DNA of 64,000 bases from Terriglobus albidus (GTDB lineage Bacteria; Acidobacteriota; Terriglobia; Terriglobales; Acidobacteriaceae). Shown piece after piece: positions 1 through 6,568 of the stretch; within the stretch, counting starts at the first letter, position 1, and every line of letters begins with the position of its first letter. The DNA is taken from assembly GCF_008000815.1 (NCBI RefSeq), contig NZ_CP042806.1:3844001-3908000 (forward strand), written 5' to 3'. A model generated the notes under the pieces. It was not told the origin of the DNA. It worked only from the letters and a program-made list of their open reading frames with translations, and did no database searches. The position numbers and the translations under genes are program-made.

Positions 1-2
1 TC

Positions 3-539
3 GACAAAATTTCCTTCCAGACCAACATCCTTGCCTTGAACGCCGCAGTGGAGGCTGCGCGTGCCGGCAATGCGGGGTCGGGCTTTGCTGTCGTCGCGGA
101 AGAGGTGCGAAACCTCGCTCAGCGTTCTGCAGAAGCTGCTAAAGAGACCTCAGCGCTTATTGGAACCGCTCTGGCCAATGCCGCGGACGGTCGTGAGAAG
201 ATCCGGTCGGTGGTCTCATCGGAAGAACATCTAGAATCCGCCTTCGGAGAGATCAAGACCCTGGTCGAAAATATCGGCGGTAGCTCATCGGAACAGTTGG
301 CGGGTGTCCAGCAGATTGCTCAAGCCATCTCCCGTATGGAGCAGACCACGCAAACCAGCGCGGCCAATGCGGAAGAATCAGCTGCAGCAGCTCAGCAACT
401 TCACGCACAATCGGATGCCCTGCGGTTACTGGCTGCTCGCCTGGGACAGATGGTTGGCTTCGGACACGAAGTCAAGCAGCAGCGGCCCGTGGCTGTTCGT
501 TCCATCGCCGCTCGTCCCGCCACCGCTCATATGATCTAA
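3..539 (+). CDS. Methyl-accepting chemotaxis protein, C-terminal part (5' end outside window)
   Basis: This is the cytoplasmic signalling tip and C-terminal helix of a chemoreceptor that passes ligand information to CheA/CheW. The reading frame is open from base 3, so the gene begins before the window; 178 residues remain. The highly conserved hairpin tip is visible as [17 protein letters not shown] followed by [17 protein letters not shown]. After it come the heptad-rich, Ala/Glu/Gln-rich helix expected of the methylation bundle and a short basic tail. No CheB/CheR-binding pentapeptide (NWETF type) is seen at the C-terminus. The sensor domain cannot be judged because it is missing. Confidence 0.95.
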   Translation, partial: DKISFQTNILALNAAVEAARAGNAGSGFAVVAEEVRNLAQRSAEAAKETSALIGTALANAADGREKIRSVVSSEEHLESAFGEIKTLVENIGGSSSEQLAGVQQIAQAISRMEQTTQTSAANAEESAAAAQQLHAQSDALRLLAARLGQMVGFGHEVKQQRPVAVRSIAARPATAHMI

Positions 540-646
540 CGATTCCCTTCTTCGCAAGAGATCGCTCACGCGCTGTCACATGCAACAGCTGAGCCACCCG
601 ATCATGGGTGGTTCGGAGTTTCCTCACGAACACCGTGGTCCGATGG

Positions 647-943
647 TTACGATTTCGGAGGGACGTAGTGGAAGCGGATCAGGTAGATATTTTGTCCTTT
701 ACCGTGCTGGGCAACTTTAAGCAGGTCGATGATCCCCAGGAATCCTGACTGCCGTGCGAGCTGCGGGGTGATATCAGGCAAGCCGATGGGTTCAATCGAG
801 TCGACCTCGATATGACCTTCTTCCATCCTGTAACGGCTGCCGGCAGTAACCCGTGGACCAATCCAGAAACGGATGGTCGTGGTAATTTCTCCAGTCCGAA
901 TTCGTTCTCGCAGGCGCCTGGTGAAGGTCATTGGCAAATCCAA
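647..943 (-). CDS. Small ASCH-like (PUA-fold) protein
   Basis: The product is 98 residues. The pattern (basic N-terminal helix with ERIRTGEITTTIR, then PRVTAGSRY, then a beta-rich stretch ending DSIEPIGLPDITPQLARQSGF) resembles ASCH-domain proteins, which share the PUA RNA-binding fold and are often proposed to act on RNA or nucleotides. An internal ATG at residue 5 (MTFTRRL) is an equally plausible start. It is divergent from the rhodanese/encapsulin operon. The family assignment rests on pattern recognition only; no catalytic residue can be named. Confidence 0.6.
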   Translation of the reverse strand: MDLPMTFTRRLRERIRTGEITTTIRFWIGPRVTAGSRYRMEEGHIEVDSIEPIGLPDITPQLARQSGFLGIIDLLKVAQHGKGQNIYLIRFHYVPPKS

Positions 944-1104
944 GATAACGAGACCCAGCGTAAACCAATAAGATACTTAGAATCAATTAGATGAATGAAC
1001 GAATCACCCTGCGGGCTCTATCCGTAGGCTGGGCCTGCAGGCACGCCCGAAAACGCGACCTATGGTAACCTTTTAACGATGAAGTTTGCCGGTCAGAACC
1101 GTGT

Positions 1105-1167
1105 ATGTTGTTCCACCTGTATGGTGCACACACATCCGCGTGTCTTCTGGCTGAGCGCGATTCCTGA
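1105..1167 (+). other. Possible 20-codon upstream ORF in encapsulin-operon leader
   Basis: An ATG-to-TGA frame of 20 codons (starting MLFHLYGAH, containing one Cys) lies between the divergent ASCH-like gene and the rhodanese, upstream of the terminator-like hairpin at 1204-1243. There is no convincing Shine-Dalgarno sequence. It could be a chance ORF; it is listed because leader peptides can couple translation to attenuation. Confidence 0.15.
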
Positions 1168-1203
1168 ATAACCTGTTCGGTTTCAGTAATCGAGGTTGAT
1201 CGT

Positions 1204-1243
1204 ACCCACCACCAGAAGACCTGGTTGGTGGGTTTTGTTTTTT
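1204..1243 (+). terminator. Intrinsic terminator-like hairpin upstream of the rhodanese gene
   Basis: ACCCACCACCAG pairs with CTGGTTGGTGGGT (one bulged T) around an AAGA-type loop and is followed at once by TTTTGTTTTTT. This is a textbook rho-independent terminator for the plus strand. The nearest upstream gene (647-943) is on the minus strand and reads away, so there is no obvious transcript to end. It may therefore be a premature terminator (attenuator) in the leader of the operon beginning at 1267, or the end of an unannotated small RNA. Confidence 0.75.
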
Positions 1244-1266
1244 CAGCGAAAGAGAGAAGGTTAGAC

Positions 1267-1587
1267 GTGAATGTTCCAGAGATTCAAGCCGAAGAGTTGA
1301 AGCAGCGCCTCGATCAGGGGGACAAGCTCTTCCTTTTAGATGTCCGCGACGAATACGAATATGAGATCTCCAACATCGGGGGCCACCTCATCCCTCTGCC
1401 CGAACTGGCGAAGCGCCTGGATGAGCTGAGCGCAGATGAAGAGATCGTCGCAGTGTGCAAGCATGGCCCGCGCGGTGTAAAAGCGGCAGAGTACCTCCGG
1501 CAGCATGGGTTCAAGAAAGTATCAAACCTGCGCGGTGGCATTCACGCCTGGTCTGATCGCGTGGACCGCAAGGTTCGCAAATACTAA
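1267..1587 (+). CDS. Rhodanese-like sulfurtransferase
   Basis: This is a single-domain rhodanese of 106 residues that would carry sulfane sulfur as a persulfide. The active-site loop CKHGPRG supplies the catalytic Cys at about residue 64. The region LDVRDEYEYEISNIGGHLIP matches the rhodanese domain found at the C-terminus of MoeB/MoeZ-type proteins. The GTG start at 1267 is chosen because AGAAGG lies six bases upstream; a longer TTG start at 1225 would overlap the terminator hairpin. It precedes an encapsulin and a cysteine desulfurase on the same strand (gap ~100 bp). A rhodanese can accept sulfur released by a cysteine desulfurase, so a shared sulfur-transfer role is inferred. Confidence 0.9.
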   Translation: MNVPEIQAEELKQRLDQGDKLFLLDVRDEYEYEISNIGGHLIPLPELAKRLDELSADEEIVAVCKHGPRGVKAAEYLRQHGFKKVSNLRGGIHAWSDRVDRKVRKY

Positions 1588-1689
1588 AAGCCACGGTCCA
1601 GGTCTATCAGCTTTCTTTTTTATGCGTCGGCTGATAGGCTTCCGCTACAATCTGGTCGCACTCGACACCCTGTGCAAGGAGTCTTTCCC

Positions 1690-2610
1690 GTGGCAGACAC
1701 AACGATCCGGACTTCGCTCGGCGAACAAGCAGCATATCAATTAGCCAACGTAACCAAGACCGCACCGATCTATGGCGCGGTAACACCAAGATGGTTGGTT
1801 CGCCTGCTGGACTGGAAGCCGCTGGAGTCTGGCATCTTCCGCCGCAACCGGGTTGTCGAAGAGAAGCCGATCGATGTGCTCTGCGGTCATGTTGACGAAT
1901 CCGAAATTCCGGAAACCTACGCTGAGTACGAAGAGACGCCTCGCGAGTATCGGCTGAGCAGCATCAATGCTCTGGTCAACGTACAGACACGTACTAGCGA
2001 TCTTTTCAGCACGCCCTACGACCAGGTGCGCGAACAGCTCCGCGTCACGATCGAAGGCGTAAAGGAGCGCCAAGAAAACGAGCTGCTGAACAATGCCGAC
2101 TATGGCCTGCTGAATAACATCGTTGACTCTCAGAAAATCTCAACGCGCAAAGGCTCTCCCACCCCGGATGACCTTGATGAGCTTCTGACAAAGGTCTGGA
2201 AAGAGCCTTCCTTCTTCCTGACGCATCCCCGAGCGATTGCTGCCTTCGGCCGTGAGTGCACCCGGCGCGGCGTTCCCCCTCCGACCGTAACGCTGTTCGG
2301 TACGCCCTTTCTGACGTGGCGTGGTGTTCCCATCATTCCCACCGATAAGATCCGCGTATCCGGCAAGACGTCGAAGACCCAGATCCTGCTGGTTCGTTCA
2401 GGCGAACGCAAACAGGGCGTGGTTGGCCTCTTCCAGCCCGGACTTACCGGAGAGCAGAGTCCCGGACTTTCGGTACGGTTTACGGGAATCGATAAGCGCG
2501 GCCTGGCCTCTTATCTGATCTCACTTTATTGCGCAGCTTCGGTTCTGGCTGACGATGCGATCGCGTCTCTGGAGAACGTCGAGGTAGGCAACTACCATGA
2601 GTACAAGTGA
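1690..2610 (+). CDS. Family 2A encapsulin shell protein (SrpI-like)
   Basis: This is an HK97-fold nanocompartment shell protein of 306 residues. It is recognised by the SrpI-like N-terminus (AAYQLANVTKT then TPRWLVRLLDWKPLESGIFRRN) and by its position directly before a cysteine desulfurase with a long disordered N-terminus, the signature arrangement of family 2A encapsulins. The segment THPRAIAAFGRECTRRGVPP and the C-terminal region LISLYCAASVLADDAIASLENV fit the same family. The GTG start at 1690 has AAGGAG eight bases upstream; a GTG at 1672 would add six residues without a ribosome site. The last 14 bases overlap the downstream gene, so shell and cargo are translationally coupled. About 60 such subunits are expected to form an icosahedral shell. 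Confidence 0.92.
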   Translation: MADTTIRTSLGEQAAYQLANVTKTAPIYGAVTPRWLVRLLDWKPLESGIFRRNRVVEEKPIDVLCGHVDESEIPETYAEYEETPREYRLSSINALVNVQTRTSDLFSTPYDQVREQLRVTIEGVKERQENELLNNADYGLLNNIVDSQKISTRKGSPTPDDLDELLTKVWKEPSFFLTHPRAIAAFGRECTRRGVPPPTVTLFGTPFLTWRGVPIIPTDKIRVSGKTSKTQILLVRSGERKQGVVGLFQPGLTGEQSPGLSVRFTGIDKRGLASYLISLYCAASVLADDAIASLENVEVGNYHEYK

Positions 2611-4753
2611 TCCGAAATCGCTGGTACTGAATGACGAGAGAGGCCTGGGCGAAGCCCCGGCTCTTCCTGATAGAGGATCGTTCCCAGCCGGAGTGCCGGA
2701 CCCCGCTGTTCTTGCCCGCATGGCGAACGAGTTGTTCACGGCGCTTCCCTCGTCTCTCGAGGTACCGCAACACCCCTCAGCCATCGATCCACCGGCGAGC
2801 GTGCCGGTAACTGCGCCTGCCTTTCAACCCGAAGTTCAGTTGCCTTCGGACAAACACCTTCCGACTCTACCCGCCAGTATTGGCCCAGCACAGGTTGCTC
2901 CCGTCTCTGCTCCCTACCAGGCAGGACCTCCCGCCGTTCCCGGCGTCGTGGGCACGGCGACAGATGCCGGCTCGAGCGGTGGAGCAATTCCTCCTTCGCC
3001 GACGTTTTCGTTCCTGCAAGATGCTCGTCCCATCTTTAGCGACAGGCCAGCCTATGCTGCATCTCCGGAGCTTGGTTATTCGGCAAGCGTTCCGGCGACT
3101 CCGCAGGTAGCACCTCCATCTTCCAGTCCTCCTCAAGGGCGTATCGGCACGGTCGAAGACAGCCTGCCCAGAACGGCAATCGAGCCGCAATCGCCATCGA
3201 TGAGCATGATCCCGATGCCGCCGCTGACGGAGTACGCGCCGGCCCCTCCCTTTTCGTTTCTCGAGGAGCTCCGGCCGCTGTTTTCGTATCCGCCGTCCAT
3301 TCCGGGGCCGGCTCCCGCAGGAACGAGTTTGATCGAGGGGACTCCCTTCGATCTTCAGCTTCCCAATGATCTTCTCCGCGCGCAGGACATCAGCCAGCTT
3401 GCGGATCAGGATCTATTGCGTCGCTTCAATACGGCAAGACCGCTTGAGCCGGCCGATGCTGTCGTCCTGTATGAACCAGCGGGTATCGAACGGGATGTGC
3501 CCCGCGAGCTGGATCTTTCGAAGTATCCCTTCGATGCGGAAGCCATCAAGAGAGACTTCCCCATCCTGCGGGAACGCGTCAATGGCCGTCCGCTTGTCTG
3601 GCTGGACAACGCCGCTACAACCCAGAAGCCGCAGAGTGTCATCGACCGACTGAAGTACTTCTACGAACACGAGAACTCCAACGTGCACCGCGCCGCCCAT
3701 GAGCTTGCAGCGCGAGCGACAGATGCCTATGAGTCAGCGCGGGAGAAAGTACGTCGCTTCGTCAATGCATCGTCGACGCAGGAGATCGTCTTTGTGCGCG
3801 GCGCCACCGAGGGCATCAACCTGATTGCCCAGAGCTGGGGCCGCCGCAATGTGCGTAAGGACGATGAGATTGTCATCACCTGGCTCGAACATCATGCCAA
3901 CATCGTTCCATGGCAGATGCTCTGCTCCGAGACCGGAGCCAAACTTCGCGTTGCCCCCGTCGACGACAGCGGGCAGGTTCTTCTGGACGAGTATGAGAAG
4001 CTATTGGGTCCAAAGACCCGCATGGTTTCAATGACACAGGTCTCGAATGCTCTGGGTGTTGTTACTCCGGCGGAGAAGATGATCGAGATTGCCCATCGCT
4101 ATGGAGCGAGGGTTCTGCTTGACGGCGCGCAATCTGTCTCGCACATGCGCGTCGATGTGCAGTCGCTCGACTGTGACTTCTTCGTCTTTTCAGGACATAA
4201 GGTCTTTGGCCCTACCGGAATCGGCGTCGTCTACGGCAAGCCCGAAGTCCTGGAAGGAATGCCGCCATGGCAGGGTGGCGGAAACATGATCCAGGACGTC
4301 ACCTTCGAGAAGACGCGCTTCCATGCCCCGCCGCAGCGCTTCGAGGCAGGCACAGGCAATATTGCGGACGCTGTCGGCCTGGGTGCAGCCATCGATTATC
4401 TGGACCGGGTCGGAATGCCGAATGTCTCCCGTCACGAGCATGAACTGTTAGTGCAGGCCACCAAGGAGCTGTTGAAAGTCCCCGGCCTCCACATCATCGG
4501 TACTGCGAAGGAGAAGGCGGGAGTTCTGTCGTTTGTGCTGGACGGATTCCGGACCGAAGACGTGGGATCGTACCTCAATAAGAATGGGATTGCTGTCCGC
4601 TCCGGACATCATTGCGCCCAACCAATCCTGCGACGTTTCGGCCAGGAAAGCTCCGTTCGCGCATCGCTGGCGTTGTACAACACGCATGAGGACATCGATA
4701 AGCTGGTCACAGCGATCTGGGATCTGCGCCTCGGCCGCACGTCCATCGCTTGA
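2597..4753 (+). CDS. Encapsulin cargo cysteine desulfurase (SufS-type) with disordered N-terminal targeting region
   Basis: This PLP enzyme takes sulfur from L-cysteine, leaving alanine and an enzyme persulfide. Residues ~305-718 are a complete class II (SufS/CsdA) desulfurase: DNAATTQKPQ near 337, the PLP lysine in SGHK (~535) and the catalytic Cys in RSGHHCAQP (~673). Residues 1-300 are Pro/Ala/Ser-rich and look disordered. They carry two near-identical motifs, FSFLQDARPIFS (~137-148) and FSFLEELRPLFS (~219-230), each after a proline-rich run, which I infer to be shell-binding motifs. SufS proteins are normally ~410 residues, so the extra ~300 are the targeting part. The gene overlaps the encapsulin by 14 bp. 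It is convergent with the aminopropyltransferase-like gene. Confidence 0.93.
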   Translation: MSTSDPKSLVLNDERGLGEAPALPDRGSFPAGVPDPAVLARMANELFTALPSSLEVPQHPSAIDPPASVPVTAPAFQPEVQLPSDKHLPTLPASIGPAQVAPVSAPYQAGPPAVPGVVGTATDAGSSGGAIPPSPTFSFLQDARPIFSDRPAYAASPELGYSASVPATPQVAPPSSSPPQGRIGTVEDSLPRTAIEPQSPSMSMIPMPPLTEYAPAPPFSFLEELRPLFSYPPSIPGPAPAGTSLIEGTPFDLQLPNDLLRAQDISQLADQDLLRRFNTARPLEPADAVVLYEPAGIERDVPRELDLSKYPFDAEAIKRDFPILRERVNGRPLVWLDNAATTQKPQSVIDRLKYFYEHENSNVHRAAHELAARATDAYESAREKVRRFVNASSTQEIVFVRGATEGINLIAQSWGRRNVRKDDEIVITWLEHHANIVPWQMLCSETGAKLRVAPVDDSGQVLLDEYEKLLGPKTRMVSMTQVSNALGVVTPAEKMIEIAHRYGARVLLDGAQSVSHMRVDVQSLDCDFFVFSGHKVFGPTGIGVVYGKPEVLEGMPPWQGGGNMIQDVTFEKTRFHAPPQRFEAGTGNIADAVGLGAAIDYLDRVGMPNVSRHEHELLVQATKELLKVPGLHIIGTAKEKAGVLSFVLDGFRTEDVGSYLNKNGIAVRSGHHCAQPILRRFGQESSVRASLALYNTHEDIDKLVTAIWDLRLGRTSIA

Positions 4754-4766
4754 TTCTTTACGACGC

Positions 4767-5510
4767 CTATCTCCGAACCGTCGGCGCGTGCCACAAGTGC
4801 AGGCGCAGTTTTCTCATGAGCTCATCGTAGGGCTCTTCGCCCATCCAACGATGGGCGCCCTTCGTGGCGAGAACGATTTTGTTTTCGCTGCCTTCGGGAC
4901 TCGCCACCAGCACGCGATCCTCAAAGCTTCGCCGAATGTATTCGATCGCAGCCTCACTCTCCGGCCCGCACAGGTTCACAACCAGCACACCGTCCTGGGT
5001 CAAGGCGCGGTGGCAATCGTTGTAGAACGTCTGTGAACAAAGCTGTGGCGACTGTCCGTAGATATCGAATCCATCAACAAGCAGCACCTCGATCCTTCCT
5101 GGTGCTCGAGCGACAACATAGTCCGCGCCGTCTTCATAAATGACACGGAATCGATGATCGTCCGGTGGAATATGGAACCGCTCTCTCAGGGCAATGACCT
5201 GCGGATCGATTTCGATGACGGTAATGTCCGCGGCAGGCATTTCGCGGTAACACCATTTCGGAATCGATCCTCCACCGAGCCCGATCATCACGATGTACGT
5301 CGGATTTCGATGGCAGAGCATGAAATCGATCATCGTGCGGGTGTACGGAAGCGCCAGGAAGACTGGGTCGTCTACGAGCATCTCACTCTGGATCTCACCA
5401 ATCTGAAACTGCAGTGACACACGATTTCCATCGCGATGGACAATCGGCTCCATCCCGTCAGGTCTGCGACGTTGGCTCCGGAAAGCGTGATCGAGATAAG
5501 CACTATCCAT
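4767..5510 (-). CDS. Spermidine synthase-like protein (class I methyltransferase fold)
   Basis: This 247-residue protein has the Rossmann-type core of polyamine aminopropyltransferases: GLGGGS (~77-82) for nucleotide binding, VIEIDPQV (~98-105) with the acidic residue that would contact the donor, and an acidic segment VDGFDIYG (~145-152). The canonical DSTDP active-site loop of SpeE is replaced by DGFD, so true spermidine synthase activity is doubtful. The N-terminal beta domain is short. Such SpeE-like proteins are common and mostly uncharacterised. It converges on the cysteine desulfurase with only 13 bp between stops and is probably unrelated to the encapsulin system. Confidence 0.75.
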   Translation of the reverse strand: MDSAYLDHAFRSQRRRPDGMEPIVHRDGNRVSLQFQIGEIQSEMLVDDPVFLALPYTRTMIDFMLCHRNPTYIVMIGLGGGSIPKWCYREMPAADITVIEIDPQVIALRERFHIPPDDHRFRVIYEDGADYVVARAPGRIEVLLVDGFDIYGQSPQLCSQTFYNDCHRALTQDGVLVVNLCGPESEAAIEYIRRSFEDRVLVASPEGSENKIVLATKGAHRWMGEEPYDELMRKLRLHLWHAPTVRR

Positions 5511-5778
5511 TTTGTTGGCCTATGTTCCATTCAACTTCATCGAGAAGCCACAGGCAAACGCCGCATCCTGGAGGCATCTGATCAGATTCCTGGGACGAAG
5601 GCTTGACGGCGAGCCGGACGGGCGTTAGTCGAGCGCGCTGGGCTTCTTAGGTGCCGCTGCGAACGCGTCGTACGCGGTCCCCCTTTAGGAAGAGACCGGC
5701 ACCTGACTTTACTTTTACCTTGAGTACTTAAGCGTAGCGGCTGGGGTTACTTCGAGGGGTTCCTGGTGAATTGTCCTA
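5511..5778. other. Intergenic region with long-range stem
   Basis: No gene is seen. AGGTGCCG (5649-5656) is exactly complementary to CGGCACCT (5697-5704), enclosing about 40 nt that contain a smaller hairpin GCGT/ACGC at 5665-5675. It lies between two divergent genes and could be a structured leader or small RNA; no known riboswitch consensus was recognised. Confidence 0.35.
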
Positions 5779-6495
5779 TTGTGGCAGTTCCCGGAGAGGC
5801 GCTACTCTTCTGAACAGATCCCTTTATATAAGCCTGTTTATCCGATGCGTTCCGGACCAGCAAGTCAGTTTAAGTCTGCTCAACATGCAGCGCCACAAGG
5901 TGCTGCGCAGCCGGCATCCTCGTTAATCTCCCGACTCGAACGGGCCCTGCCTCTCCTCTTTTTGCTGCTTGCAACCGGGATGGCCCTGGTTTCGCATCAT
6001 GTTTTACCGTCGTTTGCTGGTCTGCCCGCGATGCTCTTCATCGGTTCCGTGATCGGTACCGCCCTCTGCAGCAATACCCGATGGGTCATCGCTACCATTG
6101 CGATCGGGGCGGTAGCGCTGAATGTGGTCTTTCCCATTGCTTCTCGCAATCTGCCCGTTTCTCTTTTGCTGATTATTCGGACGACTGGGTTCACCCTGAT
6201 CGCTGGTTCTCTTGCATACCTCGCCACAAAAGCGCGCATCTCTCTTATGGGAGACCACCGCACGGCAAAATCGATCGCGCAGGTTTTACGGGAACGGGAG
6301 AATGCATGGACGGTCACGGAGCTGTCCGCGTTATTTCAGATCCCCTACCGGGAGTTCTATGAACTTGTTGACCGGGGAGAACTCGAAGCATTCGGCCCGA
6401 TCGGGGCTCTGCGCATCTGCCCGCGAGAGATCGAGCGTTGGTACCAATCGACTATCCGCAAAAGCGTGCCTGGTACCGCTCCAGAAATTCCTTAA
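5779..6495 (+). CDS. Four-helix membrane protein with C-terminal helix-turn-helix (MerR/excisionase-like) domain
   Basis: This protein of 238 residues (or 216 from the ATG at 5845) has a soluble N-terminus, then four closely spaced hydrophobic segments at about 56-75, 79-97, 101-121 and 127-149. The spacing resembles the DUF4118/KdpD-type four-helix sensor module. The C-terminal region 165-223 (TVTELSALFQIPYREFYELVDRGELEAF, partly quoted) reads as a helix-turn-helix of the excisionase/MerR kind with a following wing. Neither start has a clear ribosome site. A membrane sensor fused directly to a DNA-binding domain suggests a one-component regulator. The target is unknown; the neighbour at 6569 (TonB receptor) is convergent. 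Confidence 0.6.
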   Translation: MWQFPERRYSSEQIPLYKPVYPMRSGPASQFKSAQHAAPQGAAQPASSLISRLERALPLLFLLLATGMALVSHHVLPSFAGLPAMLFIGSVIGTALCSNTRWVIATIAIGAVALNVVFPIASRNLPVSLLLIIRTTGFTLIAGSLAYLATKARISLMGDHRTAKSIAQVLRERENAWTVTELSALFQIPYREFYELVDRGELEAFGPIGALRICPREIERWYQSTIRKSVPGTAPEIP

Positions 6496-6525
6496 GAGCT
6501 ACCTTTGAAAAATGGAATCTGCGTG

Positions 6526-6554
6526 CGGCGAGAGGGAGAGGTTCCCTCTCGCCG
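6526..6554. terminator. Hairpin between convergent genes
   Basis: CGGCGAGAGGGA (6526-6537) pairs perfectly over 12 bp with TCCCTCTCGCCG (6543-6554), five bases of loop. It lies between the stops of the membrane-HTH gene and the TonB receptor, so it probably ends transcription from both sides, although neither side has a long T run. Confidence 0.6.
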
Positions 6555-6568
6555 TATATGTTAGTGCT

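Noticed and set aside
944-1203. Known riboswitch (SAM, FMN, cobalamin) in the leader
   Set aside because: No conserved core of those classes could be matched by eye.
4767-5510. Genuine spermidine synthase functionally linked to the encapsulin operon
   Set aside because: The active-site DSTDP loop is replaced and the gene is convergent, not cotranscribed, with the encapsulin operon. No functional link is supported.
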